Assembly (NCBI GenBank): GCA_937980205.1
Contig: CALJKW010000051.1
Location: 124,001 to 188,000 of the forward strand
Origin: an uncultured Myxococcales bacterium
GTDB taxonomy: Bacteria; Myxococcota; Myxococcia; Myxococcales; Myxococcaceae
Length of the DNA: 64,000 nt
Direction of reading: 5' to 3'
Both the position numbers and the translations under genes were made by a program. The notes under the pieces are model-generated. The model searched no databases. It saw nothing but the letters and a program-made list of their open reading frames with translations, and was not told where the DNA came from. Of this stretch, positions 7,686-15,857 are shown piece by piece. Numbering within the stretch: position 1 is the first letter of the stretch; every line of letters starts with the position of its first letter.

Positions 7686-8927
7686 GTGGCCGCACTTCTC
7701 GTGGAACCGACCATCGATCCCGGCTCGACGGCGTGGATGCTCGCGAGCTCGGCGCTCGTGCTGCTGATGGTCCCCGGGCTCGCGCTCTTCTACGGCGGCA
7801 TGGTCCGCAAGAAGAACGTGCTCACCACGATGATGATGAGCTTCGTCGCGATGGCCGTCATCGGCGTGCAGTGGGTGCTCATCGGCTACGCGATCGCCTT
7901 CGGCAAGTCCGTCGGCGGCGTCTTCGGCTGGGACTCCGATCTCCTCGCGCTGGGGAACGTGCCGCACACGCGGCTGTTCGGAGACAAGGCGATCCCCGAG
8001 CTCGTCTTCGTGATGTTCCAGGGCAAGTTCGCGATCATCACGCCCGCGCTCATCTCCGGCGCCGTCGCCGAGCGCATGCGCTTTCGCAGCTACCTCGTCT
8101 TCACCGTGCTCTGGGCCACGTTCATCTACTGCCCGCTCGCGCACTGGGTCTGGGCCGAGGGCGGCTGGCTCTTCAAGCTCGGAGTCCTCGACTTCGCCGG
8201 CGGCACCGTCGTGCACATCTCCGCCGGCGTCTCCGCGCTCGTGCTCGCGCTGATGCTCGGCCCGCGGCGCGATCTGCAGAAGGGCATTCTGCCGAACAAC
8301 CTCGTGCTCACGCTCACCGGCGCCGGCCTCTTGTGGTTCGGCTGGTTCGGGTTCAACGCCGGCTCCGCGGTCGCCGCCGAGCACCCGGTCGCCGGCTTCG
8401 TCGCCGGCCTCGCGTTCACCACGACGCAGACGGCGGCGGCGGCGGCGGGCCTCTCGTGGATGCTCGTCGAGCGCTGGCACCACGGGAAGGTGACGTCGCT
8501 CGGCCTCGCGTCCGGCATCGTCGCGGGCCTCGTCGCGGTGACGCCCGCCGCCGGCCACATCCGCCCCGGAGCCGCGCTGATCATCGGCGCGCTCGCCAGC
8601 GTCGTCTGCTACGCGGCGGTGCAGCTCAAGGGCCGCCTGGGCTACGACGACTCGCTCGACGCCTTCGGAGTCCACGGCGTCGGCGGCATCTTCGGCGCGC
8701 TCGCGGTGGGCATCTTCGCCTTCACGCCGGTGAGCGGCGGCTTCGGCCAGCTCGGCAAGCAGGCGGTCGGCGTCATCGTCGCGCTCGTGTTCGCGGGCCT
8801 GGGCACGTTCCTCATCGGCACGCTGGTGAAGAAGATCTTCGGGCTGCGCATCAAGGAGAACGAAGAGCGCGAAGGGCTCGACTTGCACGTGCACGGCGAG
8901 CGCGGCTACCACTTCGACCAGGTATGA
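7686..8927 (+). CDS. amtB: Ammonium transporter
   Basis: 413 aa, start GTG at 7686. Eleven hydrophobic segments and the family signatures are visible: TAWMLASSALVLLM, LALFYGG, DFAGGTVVHISAG with the first pore histidine, and VHGVGGIFGAL with the second. It forms a trimeric inner-membrane channel for ammonium. It has no obvious cleavable signal peptide. The stop overlaps the next start in ATGA at 8924, the classic amtB-glnK arrangement, so the channel is expected to be gated by the adjacent PII protein. I could not find a convincing sigma-54 promoter in the 29 bp before the start. Confidence 0.93.
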   Translation: MAALLVEPTIDPGSTAWMLASSALVLLMVPGLALFYGGMVRKKNVLTTMMMSFVAMAVIGVQWVLIGYAIAFGKSVGGVFGWDSDLLALGNVPHTRLFGDKAIPELVFVMFQGKFAIITPALISGAVAERMRFRSYLVFTVLWATFIYCPLAHWVWAEGGWLFKLGVLDFAGGTVVHISAGVSALVLALMLGPRRDLQKGILPNNLVLTLTGAGLLWFGWFGFNAGSAVAAEHPVAGFVAGLAFTTTQTAAAAAGLSWMLVERWHHGKVTSLGLASGIVAGLVAVTPAAGHIRPGAALIIGALASVVCYAAVQLKGRLGYDDSLDAFGVHGVGGIFGALAVGIFAFTPVSGGFGQLGKQAVGVIVALVFAGLGTFLIGTLVKKIFGLRIKENEEREGLDLHVHGERGYHFDQV

Positions 8928-9274
8928 AGATGATTACGGCATTGATTCGTCCCGAGCGCCTCGAGGCCGTCGAGGAGGCGCTCGCTGCCGTGCTCGACGA
9001 GGGCGACAACTACCGCATCACCGTCGACACCGTCGAAGGCCGCGGGCGCGCGGAGGGCGAGGTCGAATACGTGCGCGGCCGCGCGGTGCGGGTGCGCATG
9101 GTGCAGAAGACGCGCGTGACGATCGCGGTCAACGACGCGTACGTCGAGAAGACCATCGAGGCGATCGTCAAGGGCGCGCGCGAGGGCAGCGTCGGCGACG
9201 GGAAGATCTTCGTGCAGCCGCTCGAAGACGTCGTCCGCATCCGCACCGGCGAGCGCGGCCCCAAGGCCATCTGA
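8924..9274 (+). CDS. glnK: PII nitrogen-regulatory protein with altered T-loop
   Basis: 116 aa. It begins MKMITALIRPERLEAVEEAL, the usual PII strand and helix, and ends with the B/C-loop region GKIFVQPLEDVVRIRTGE. PII proteins bind ATP/ADP and 2-oxoglutarate and block AmtB. In GlnB/GlnK the T-loop reads YRG with the uridylylated Tyr51. Here the aligned stretch is GEVEYVRGRAV: the aligned position is Val50, with a Tyr one residue earlier (Tyr49). Uridylylation at the standard site is therefore doubtful. Coupling to amtB by ATGA overlap supports a GlnK role. Confidence 0.9.
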   Translation: MKMITALIRPERLEAVEEALAAVLDEGDNYRITVDTVEGRGRAEGEVEYVRGRAVRVRMVQKTRVTIAVNDAYVEKTIEAIVKGAREGSVGDGKIFVQPLEDVVRIRTGERGPKAI

Positions 9275-9278
9275 CGTC

Positions 9279-9292
9279 GCGCATTTTTGCGC
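9279..9292. promoter_or_regulatory. Short hairpin after glnK
   Basis: GCGCA-TTTT-TGCGC, a 5-bp stem with a 4-base loop, 4 bp after the glnK stop. There is no T tract after it. It may be a weak transcript end or, with 10234-10245 and 15741-15758, one of several TGCGCA-type palindromes in this part of the window. Confidence 0.3.
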
Positions 9293-9331
9293 ATGTAGGC
9301 AACTGTGAGCGCAGGCGCCGGATAACGGTGC

Positions 9332-10144
9332 ATGGCTCTCATCTCTCGCTCGCCCAGCTCCCGAACCTTCGCCAACGCCTGGTCTTCCGAATTCTCAAAG
9401 GCCGTTAAAAACGCGGCCGGCCGTGACGGTCGCCTGTCGCGGTCGGAGGCGCGGCGCATCGCCGAGCCGTTCCGCGACAACGCGCTCAACTACTTCGAGT
9501 CGACCGGCAAGCAGTCGGTGAGCGTCGGCGTCCTCGAGGCGTCCGGCCGTGCGTACGCCGAGGCGACCGCGCGCCGGGCCGCCGGCACCGACGGCCGGCT
9601 CTCGAAGGCGGACGCGGCGAAGCTGCCGGCAGACCTGCGCGCCGACTTCGCGTGGCTGCAGGGCGTCACCGAGGCCACGGCGCTGCCCGCGCTGAAGGCG
9701 AAGCTCACGCCGATGCTGAACGGCATGATCATGCCGAGCGAGACCGACGCGAAGCTCGTCTTCATCTCCGGGGGCAAGCTGCCCGCCGGCCCCATCTCGG
9801 AGGCCACGGTCCGCGCGCAGCTCGCGGCGCAGCACGACGTCCTCTTCCCGCAGGCGATGTCGGTCGTGAACGCGCCCGAAGACTACGCGCTGGCCACCCG
9901 CCAGCCGGTCGAGGAGCGCGACGCGCTGCAGTTCTTGAACCGCTACTCCACGGTCGACGACCCGAACGACCCGGTCTTCGCCCAGAACGCGAAGCGGTTC
10001 GGCGCGCTGCGCGACGTGCTCACGGCCGAGCTCTCCGACCTGAAGGTGTTCCGCTTCGGCGAGATCGAGATCTCGACGCTCATCGTCGGCCGCACCAAGA
10101 CGGGCGAGCTCGCGGGCATCCTCACCGGCCAGGTCGAGACCTAG
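9332..10144 (+). CDS. Nuclease A inhibitor (NuiA)-like protein with N-terminal EF-hand-like repeats
   Basis: 270 aa. The C-terminal half (about 122-270) resembles NuiA, the cyanobacterial inhibitor of sugar-nonspecific nuclease: LNGMIMPSETDAKL near 130 matches the conserved LTEGL.YPSESD start, and the tail FRFGEIEISTLIVGRTKTGE with the final GQVET matches the family end. The N-terminal half holds two loops, AGRDGRLSRSEA (29-40) and AGTDGRLSKADA (84-95), that look like EF-hand calcium loops followed by helices. No signal peptide. No partner nuclease is visible nearby. Family from motifs, inhibition inferred. Confidence 0.75.
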   Translation: MALISRSPSSRTFANAWSSEFSKAVKNAAGRDGRLSRSEARRIAEPFRDNALNYFESTGKQSVSVGVLEASGRAYAEATARRAAGTDGRLSKADAAKLPADLRADFAWLQGVTEATALPALKAKLTPMLNGMIMPSETDAKLVFISGGKLPAGPISEATVRAQLAAQHDVLFPQAMSVVNAPEDYALATRQPVEERDALQFLNRYSTVDDPNDPVFAQNAKRFGALRDVLTAELSDLKVFRFGEIEISTLIVGRTKTGELAGILTGQVET

Positions 10145-10233
10145 AAAACCTGACCTCGCTGGCGTGTGGCCATAGCCTCACGCTATAGGGCCCGGCCGCG
10201 GTGAATATCGGCCGCCGGAGGGACGTGAAAGGG

Positions 10234-10245
10234 TGCGCATGCGCA
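10234..10245. promoter_or_regulatory. Perfect 12-bp palindrome in the gap before the acyltransferase gene
   Basis: TGCGCATGCGCA lies 27 bp upstream of the ATG at 10272, inside a 127-bp intergenic gap. The same gap holds a hairpin at 10162-10183 (seven of eight stem pairs, 6-base loop, no T tract). The palindrome may be an operator for the downstream gene. Confidence 0.35.
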
Positions 10246-10271
10246 ATCAGTCGCGGAGCGGGCAGGACTAG

Positions 10272-11585
10272 ATGCCTCTCGCACTAGCTCGGAATCCCGT
10301 CGCGCTGAAGCAGCACGAAGTCCACGCGCTCGCGCCAGGCGCCATCGTGCGCCGGCTCGAAGGCACCGAGCGGCTCACCGCGATCGGCAACGCCGTTCAC
10401 GAGGGCAACTTCAACGTCATCGCCGCGATCGCCATCGAGGGCCCGGTGACGCACGCGCTGCTGATGCGCGCGCTCGAGGAGGTGCAGCGGCACCACGAAG
10501 CGCTGCGCGTCGAAGTGGTCCGCGAGCTCGGCACGCGCGACCACTACGTCTTCCGCCGCACCGACGAGAAGCCGCGCCTCGAGGTCACGCAGGACGACTG
10601 GCGCGCGGTGTGGGATCGCCTCACCCGCGAGACGATTCACGGCCTCGCCTGGCGCGTGGTGTGGACCCCCGGCCACCTCGTGGTGCTGTTCCACCACGCG
10701 GTCACCGATGCGGTGTCGCTCTCGTTCTTCTTCGACCTCGTGCTCGCGGCGATGTCGCGCATGGGCCACGGCGTGCTCGGCGTCGTCGACGACCGCTACC
10801 CGCGCCCGATGCCTCCGCCGATGCACGTGCTCGCCGGCTCGCGCTGGCCGACGCGGGCGATGGCGCGCATCGGAGCCCAGCGCCTGCTCGGCGGCCTCGC
10901 CACGGGCCCGTTCGTTCCCGCCGACCCGCAGGATCGCCGCTGGTACTCGGCGTTCCGCACCTACGAGCCCGACATCGTCGCGCGCCTGCTCGACCGCTGC
11001 CGCCGCGAGCAGGTGACGCTCACCCACGCCCTCTCCGCGTCGGCGACGCTCGAGCTCGCGGGGCGCGTGCGGCGCCGGCAGGACTTCACCGTCGCGCTGT
11101 GCACCTCGGTGGATCTGCGCCGCCTGGTGCCGGGCATCCCGCAGGGCGAGATGGGCCTTCTGTCGTCGGCGGTGCACTCGTTCTTCCCCATCCGCGGCGG
11201 AGAGCAGCTGTGGCCGCTGGCCGGCTCGGCGAAGGCGCAGCTCACCCGCGCGTTCCGCCGCGACGAGCACCGCGACATGGCGCGCGTGCACACGCTGTTC
11301 GGCGCGCGCATGGCCGCCTGGCTCGAGAGCGAGAACGAAGGCCGCACGCGCGACTGCGCGCTGCTCATCTCGAACGTCGGCCGGCTCGACAGCCTCGACC
11401 ACGGCGCCTTCAAGGCGCGCGAGATGTTCGTGACGGGCTCGATGCCGGCGTTCGGGAACACGTACATCCTCGTGGCCGCCACGGTGCGCGGGCGCATGTG
11501 CCTGCACCTCGGCTTCCCCACGCCGACCATCTCCGCCGACGAGGGAGAAGGCGCGCTCGACCGCATCGTCGGCCGATTGTTGTAA
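10272..11585 (+). CDS. Condensation-domain-like acyltransferase
   Basis: 437 aa. It belongs to the CoA-dependent acyltransferase/condensation fold shared by NRPS condensation domains, wax-ester synthases and PapA-type acyltransferases. The catalytic HHxxxDxxS motif is intact as HHAVTDAVS (His141-His142, Asp146, Ser149). A second conserved block, DFTVALCTSVDLR near 275, corresponds to the later fold signature. No carrier-protein or adenylation domain is attached, so it probably acts as a free-standing ester- or amide-forming enzyme on a lipid or alcohol acceptor. Neighbours do not reveal the pathway. The gene stands alone, with lipoprotein genes downstream. Confidence 0.8.
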   Translation: MPLALARNPVALKQHEVHALAPGAIVRRLEGTERLTAIGNAVHEGNFNVIAAIAIEGPVTHALLMRALEEVQRHHEALRVEVVRELGTRDHYVFRRTDEKPRLEVTQDDWRAVWDRLTRETIHGLAWRVVWTPGHLVVLFHHAVTDAVSLSFFFDLVLAAMSRMGHGVLGVVDDRYPRPMPPPMHVLAGSRWPTRAMARIGAQRLLGGLATGPFVPADPQDRRWYSAFRTYEPDIVARLLDRCRREQVTLTHALSASATLELAGRVRRRQDFTVALCTSVDLRRLVPGIPQGEMGLLSSAVHSFFPIRGGEQLWPLAGSAKAQLTRAFRRDEHRDMARVHTLFGARMAAWLESENEGRTRDCALLISNVGRLDSLDHGAFKAREMFVTGSMPAFGNTYILVAATVRGRMCLHLGFPTPTISADEGEGALDRIVGRLL

Positions 11586-11616
11586 GAAGCGCGTCGGCCG
11601 AGAAACGAGCTGTTAC

Positions 11617-12282
11617 GTGCGGTACCTCATCGTCCTTGTCCTCGCTGCGAGCTGTACCTGCTTCACGCCCGTCGACGAGGTCGACGGTGGAACCGGCGGA
11701 GGCGCTGCAGGCGGAGGCGGCGGCTCAACCGGAGGCGGCACCGGCACCGGCGGCGCCGGCGGCGCCACCGGCGGCGGCACGGGAACCGGTGGCGGAACCC
11801 CCTCGTCCTCCGACGGCGGCTGCACCACGGTCGCCCAGTGCTCGGGCACGCGCGCGAGCGTGCCGTTCTGCGGCCCCGCCGGCGGAGCCGGCTGGTCGTG
11901 CATCGCCAACGCCTGCCTCTGGGAGTGCAACGGCGGGCGGGTCTGCGACGTCACGCAGACGCCCGATGGAGGCTGCCTCACCTGCGGCACGCCGGGCACG
12001 ACCTGCCGCGATCGGTTCTGCGCCGACGGCGAGCGCATCGCAGAGATCGAGTCGTCGACCTGCAACCTGGCCGGGTCGTTCACCCTCGGCGGCAACACGG
12101 GCTGCCGCTACGGCGTCGGCGGAGACGCGGGCGTCTGGGGCTCGCTCGAGATTCTGCAGGGCGGCGAGATTCTCGCGAACCTCGGCTCACACGGGGGCCT
12201 GTGCACCGGCACCTTCCTGCCCACGGGGCTCGAGCGCTGGGTGCTCAACTGCCCGCAGTGTCAGCTCGTCGTGCGGTTCTGA
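11617..12282 (+). CDS. Gly-rich-linker surface lipoprotein
   Basis: 221 aa from GTG at 11617. The signal peptide ends near LVLAASC, with Cys13 the likely lipidated residue. Residues 24-62 are a Gly/Thr/Ala linker of the GTGGG type common in myxobacterial surface lipoproteins. The rest (about 68-221) is a small Cys-rich domain with at least 14 cysteines, suggesting disulphides outside the cytoplasm. No family recognised. Its 3' end overlaps the convergent membrane-protein gene by 38 bp. Confidence 0.75.
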   Translation: MRYLIVLVLAASCTCFTPVDEVDGGTGGGAAGGGGGSTGGGTGTGGAGGATGGGTGTGGGTPSSSDGGCTTVAQCSGTRASVPFCGPAGGAGWSCIANACLWECNGGRVCDVTQTPDGGCLTCGTPGTTCRDRFCADGERIAEIESSTCNLAGSFTLGGNTGCRYGVGGDAGVWGSLEILQGGEILANLGSHGGLCTGTFLPTGLERWVLNCPQCQLVVRF

Positions 12283-12901
12283 GCGCGGTCGACGTCATCC
12301 ACGCGAGCGCGAGCGCGAAGTCGAGGCGCTGCAGCGGGGCGAGGCCGAACGTCGTCTCGGTGCCGATGGCCATCTGCCGCACGAAGATTCCGATGGTGAG
12401 CAGCATGGTGACGACGAGCGCGGCGGCGAGGCCTCGCAGGGCCGGCACGCGCCAGGTGCCGATCATCACGCAGACGAGCGCGGTGATGGCCGGCACCGCG
12501 CAGATGAGCAGCATGACGCCGTGGACGGTCTGCCCGAAGCGCCACGAGGGCATGAGCACGACGCCGACTCCGGCGAGCGAGGCGATGACGCCGAGCACAC
12601 GCACCGCCCGCGCGAGCTTCGCGCGCTCTTCGAAGACCCGCGGCGCGACCAGGAAGAACGGCCCGAGCGCGAGCGCGAAGACGAGCTGGCCCCACTCGGC
12701 GAGCATCGAGCCGAGCGGGTTCGGCTGGCCGTTGAGCGCCTGCGGCCGCATCAGGTCGCAGTAGTAGTTGTAGAGGAAGCTGTGGCCGACGCTGCTCGGG
12801 TCCTCCCACGTGCCGCCGGGGTACGCGACGGCGGCGCCGACGTAGAGACCGACGAACGTCAGCAACAAGAGGGGGACTGAGAACGCTGCAACTCTCCACA
12901 T
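12245..12901 (-). CDS. Multi-pass membrane protein of unknown function
   Basis: 218 aa, MWRVAAFSVPLLLLTFVG start. About six hydrophobic helices are visible (roughly 5-28, 70-92, 98-118, 122-145, 150-172, 190-210). After the first helix there is an extracytoplasmic loop YPGGTWEDPSSVGHSF. The layout and loop recall DUF998-like small membrane proteins, but I cannot assign it firmly. It is transcribed away from the histidine kinase gene, with 32 bp between starts, and overlaps the 3' end of the preceding lipoprotein gene. Confidence 0.65.
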   Translation of the reverse strand: MWRVAAFSVPLLLLTFVGLYVGAAVAYPGGTWEDPSSVGHSFLYNYYCDLMRPQALNGQPNPLGSMLAEWGQLVFALALGPFFLVAPRVFEERAKLARAVRVLGVIASLAGVGVVLMPSWRFGQTVHGVMLLICAVPAITALVCVMIGTWRVPALRGLAAALVVTMLLTIGIFVRQMAIGTETTFGLAPLQRLDFALALAWMTSTALRTARRADTAGS

Positions 12902-12933
12902 CGTGCGGCGCGCGAGTATAAGCGTGCTCGAGA

Positions 12934-15165
12934 GTGAGCGGGGCTCCCCACGGCGAGGCGTTGCTGAAAGCGCTGTCTTCGGTCGCGCTGGAGGTTCAGC
13001 GGGAGAAGACGGTCGCGGGGCTGATCCGCGCCGCGGGCGACGGGCTGCGCAAGTACGGCCTCTCGTTCGCGGTGCTGCAGCGCGACGGAGACGTCGTCCG
13101 CATCGTGCACGCGAACATCCCTCCCGAGGTGCGGGCCGAGAGCCCGCGCTCGTTCGAGGGCATGGCCGTGCCGATGTCGCAGCTCGCGCGCGTGGTCGCG
13201 GCGGGCGTCGGGGCGGTGCTGATCGGCGACGTCCGCAAGGAGGCCGAGAAGTTCTACGAGAAGTACCGGCCGGAGAACGTGGCCGAGGTGCCGAAGCACA
13301 TCGACGCCGCGTCGTTCCAGCAGGTCGCGATGCAGCCGCTGGTGGTCGACGGCGAGATCTGGGGCGGCTTCACGCTGGGCTCGCCGACGCTCTCGCAGGC
13401 TGACGTGCCCGCGGTGACCCTCTTCGGCGTGCAGCTCAGCGGCCTGCTCGAGCGCGTCACCCACCACGAGCGCGCCGAGCAGCGAAGGCGCGAGCTCGAC
13501 GCCGTCAACACCATCGCCCGCATGCGGCTCGATCGTCCCGCCGACACGCTGGCGCTGCTCGAGCTCATCGCCTCCGCGACCGGCAGCGACGCGAGCGCGC
13601 TCTTCATCTACGACGCGAAGGCGGATGAATACCTGCTGCTCGACGCCGCGTACGGCGCCGACGCCCTTCAGGATCAATTTCGCCGCGTGAAGTCCACCGA
13701 TTCGGGGCAGCCGGGCATGGTGCACGTCAGCGACCTCGGCCCCGCCCGCGCTGCCGTCGAGGCACAGGGCTTTCGGTGGATCGCGAACGTGCCGCTCGGC
13801 TTCGACGGTCGCGCGATCGCCTTCCTCACCATGGCCCGCCGCAAGGACTCGGGCTACACGAAGGAAGAGCTGCGTACCGCGGAGCTGCTCGGCGTGCAGG
13901 TCAGCTCGCTGATCGAGCGCACGCGCCTGTACCACCAGCTCTCGCAGCGCGTGCGGCAGCTGACGCTCTTGTTCGACCTGGCTCGCGAGGGCACGTCGGC
14001 GCGCGAGGTGGGGCCGCTGGTCGAGCGCGTGCTCGAGCTGTTCGTCGAGCACCTGCCCTGTGACGGCGCGTCGATCTTCTACGCAGACGGTGACGCGCTC
14101 AGGCTCGGCGCCTGGAAGACGCGCGCGGGCGCCGGGCTGCCCGAGAAGATCGCGCTGTCGAGCGTGCCGTTCGACGACAACTCCATCACCGGGCGAAGCC
14201 TGCGGTACCTCAAGGCGATGAAGGTGTCGCTGTCCGAAGCGCCGGCGCGCACGCGGATGGAGATGGAGGTCTTCGGCGCGAAGCACCTGATGGCGGCGCC
14301 GCTCGTCGTCGGAGAGCGCCACTTCGGCGCGCTGCTCGTCGGCCGGCTCGGAGACTCGGCCTTCACCGACGACGACCTCAAGCTGATGGAGAGCTGCGCG
14401 GCGCAGGTCTCGATGCTCGTCGAGCACGTGAAGCTGTTCGACGACCTGAGGCAGAGCTACTCGAGCCTCGAGAAGGCCCAGGCCGAGGTCGTGCGCCACG
14501 AACGCCTGGCGGCGCTCGGCGAGCTGGCGGCGGTGATGGCGCACGAGGTGCGCAACCCGCTCGGCGTCATCTTCAACTCGCTGACGAGCTTGAAGAAGCG
14601 CACCGCGTCGGACTCCGAGACGGGGCTCTTGCTTCGCATCGTCGGCGAAGAGGCTGACCGGTTGAACCGCATCGTCGGAGACCTGCTCGACTTCGCGCGG
14701 CCGTACGAGGCCGAGCGCGCGCCCATCGAGCTCGAGCCGATCATCGCGTCCGCCGTCGAGGCCGCTTCGTCGGCGACGAACGCACAGGTGAAGATCGTCA
14801 CCGAGTTCGCGCAGGAGCTCCCGCGCTTCGTCGTCGACGGCCACCTCGTGCGCCAGGCGGTGGTGAACCTGGTGGTGAACGCGATCCAGGCGATGCCGAA
14901 GGGCGGGACGGTGACGGTGCGCGTCTCGGTGGAGAAGCGCAACGGCAACAGCCTCGCGCGCATCGAGGTGGCGGACGAGGGCGTCGGCATCTCTCCCGCG
15001 ACGGAGAAGCACATCTTCCAGCCGTTCTTCACCACGAAGGCGACCGGCACGGGCCTGGGCCTCGCGGTGGTCAAGCGCATCGTCGACGCGCACCACGGAG
15101 AGATCAGCGTGCGCACCGGCGCCGGTGTCGGCACGACCTTCACCGTGACGCTGCCTTCGAGCTGA
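12934..15165 (+). CDS. Triple-GAF sensor histidine kinase
   Basis: 743 aa, start GTG at 12934. It has no membrane segments, so it is a soluble sensor. Three GAF-like regions can be traced (about 20-165, 190-330, 345-500), joined by helical linkers including SSLIERTRLYHQLSQRVRQL. The kinase core follows: an H box with MAHEVRNPLG (His537), an N box NLVVNAIQAMPKGG near 650, a G1 box VADEGVGIS near 680, and the F/G2 boxes FQPFFTTKATGTGLGLAVV near 700. It should autophosphorylate His537 and pass the phosphate to an unlinked response regulator. No receiver gene is adjacent. The ligand of the GAF domains is unknown. Confidence 0.9.
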   Translation: MSGAPHGEALLKALSSVALEVQREKTVAGLIRAAGDGLRKYGLSFAVLQRDGDVVRIVHANIPPEVRAESPRSFEGMAVPMSQLARVVAAGVGAVLIGDVRKEAEKFYEKYRPENVAEVPKHIDAASFQQVAMQPLVVDGEIWGGFTLGSPTLSQADVPAVTLFGVQLSGLLERVTHHERAEQRRRELDAVNTIARMRLDRPADTLALLELIASATGSDASALFIYDAKADEYLLLDAAYGADALQDQFRRVKSTDSGQPGMVHVSDLGPARAAVEAQGFRWIANVPLGFDGRAIAFLTMARRKDSGYTKEELRTAELLGVQVSSLIERTRLYHQLSQRVRQLTLLFDLAREGTSAREVGPLVERVLELFVEHLPCDGASIFYADGDALRLGAWKTRAGAGLPEKIALSSVPFDDNSITGRSLRYLKAMKVSLSEAPARTRMEMEVFGAKHLMAAPLVVGERHFGALLVGRLGDSAFTDDDLKLMESCAAQVSMLVEHVKLFDDLRQSYSSLEKAQAEVVRHERLAALGELAAVMAHEVRNPLGVIFNSLTSLKKRTASDSETGLLLRIVGEEADRLNRIVGDLLDFARPYEAERAPIELEPIIASAVEAASSATNAQVKIVTEFAQELPRFVVDGHLVRQAVVNLVVNAIQAMPKGGTVTVRVSVEKRNGNSLARIEVADEGVGISPATEKHIFQPFFTTKATGTGLGLAVVKRIVDAHHGEISVRTGAGVGTTFTVTLPSS

Positions 15166-15175
15166 TGCGTCGACT

Positions 15176-15607
15176 TCAGCGCTTGGGGAACTCGAGGCGG
15201 CTGACCTCGTCGTTCGCGTACAACAGCTCGCCGGTGCTGTGCCGGCGCACCTCGACGCTCAGCCGGTAGCTGGGCTCGACGTCGGTGGCGGCGAGGAAGC
15301 CGTTCTGCAGGTTCCAGGGAGACTCGGGCTGGAACATCACCTTCTCCCAGCGCTGCGTGTAGATCTCGCTGCCCGAGTCGCTCACCACGCGCAGCGTGAC
15401 GTCTCCCTCGACGGGGACGTTGCCGATGCTGGTGACCGCGACGACGAAGTCGACGCGGCGGCCGGGAGTCGGCATCGCGGTGGCGACCTCGACGTCGGCC
15501 TCGAAGCCGTAGGTGATGAAGTCCTTCGGAAGGTTGCTCACGCTCCCGCTGCCGCACGCCGACAACAACGCGGCGACCCCTGCGAGAATCACGTGCCCCT
15601 TTTTCAT
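15176..15607 (-). CDS. Small lipoprotein of unknown function
   Basis: 143 aa with a clear lipoprotein signal, MKKGHVILAGVAALLSAC (Cys18). The mature part reads as a single beta-sandwich-like domain: alternating strands such as RRVDFVVAVTSIGNVPVEG and VTLRVVSDSGSEIY resemble an Ig-like or CARDB-like fold, though this is only a guess. It is convergent with the histidine kinase gene, 10 bp apart. Confidence 0.7.
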   Translation of the reverse strand: MKKGHVILAGVAALLSACGSGSVSNLPKDFITYGFEADVEVATAMPTPGRRVDFVVAVTSIGNVPVEGDVTLRVVSDSGSEIYTQRWEKVMFQPESPWNLQNGFLAATDVEPSYRLSVEVRRHSTGELLYANDEVSRLEFPKR

Positions 15608-15740
15608 CGTGAGCCCGCCACTGCGAACGCCGGGCCAGGGCTCGCGGATCAGCGGCTGCCTGGGGAAGGTGAGCGCGCCTTACACGAGTGGATAAGGGGG
15701 GCCTAACAGCTCCCAGAGACACTGATCACAGCAGTGGGCA

Positions 15741-15758
15741 GTTGCGCAGGTGCGCAAC
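15741..15758. promoter_or_regulatory. Inverted repeat, candidate operator
   Basis: GTTGCGCA-GG-TGCGCAAC, 8-bp perfect arms with a 2-bp centre, in the 250-bp gap between two minus-strand genes (15607 and 15858), upstream of the lipoprotein gene 15176-15607. The half site TGCGCA also forms the palindrome at 10234-10245. The rest of this gap shows nothing recognisable. Confidence 0.4.
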
Positions 15759-15857
15759 GGGGAACGGCCGGGGACGGCCAGCGTGGACCCCAACGCGTCG
15801 AGTCGTTCACGTCCCGATCCACGTCCCTGGGAGCGCGCGCCCGGCTTTTTTGGCTTC

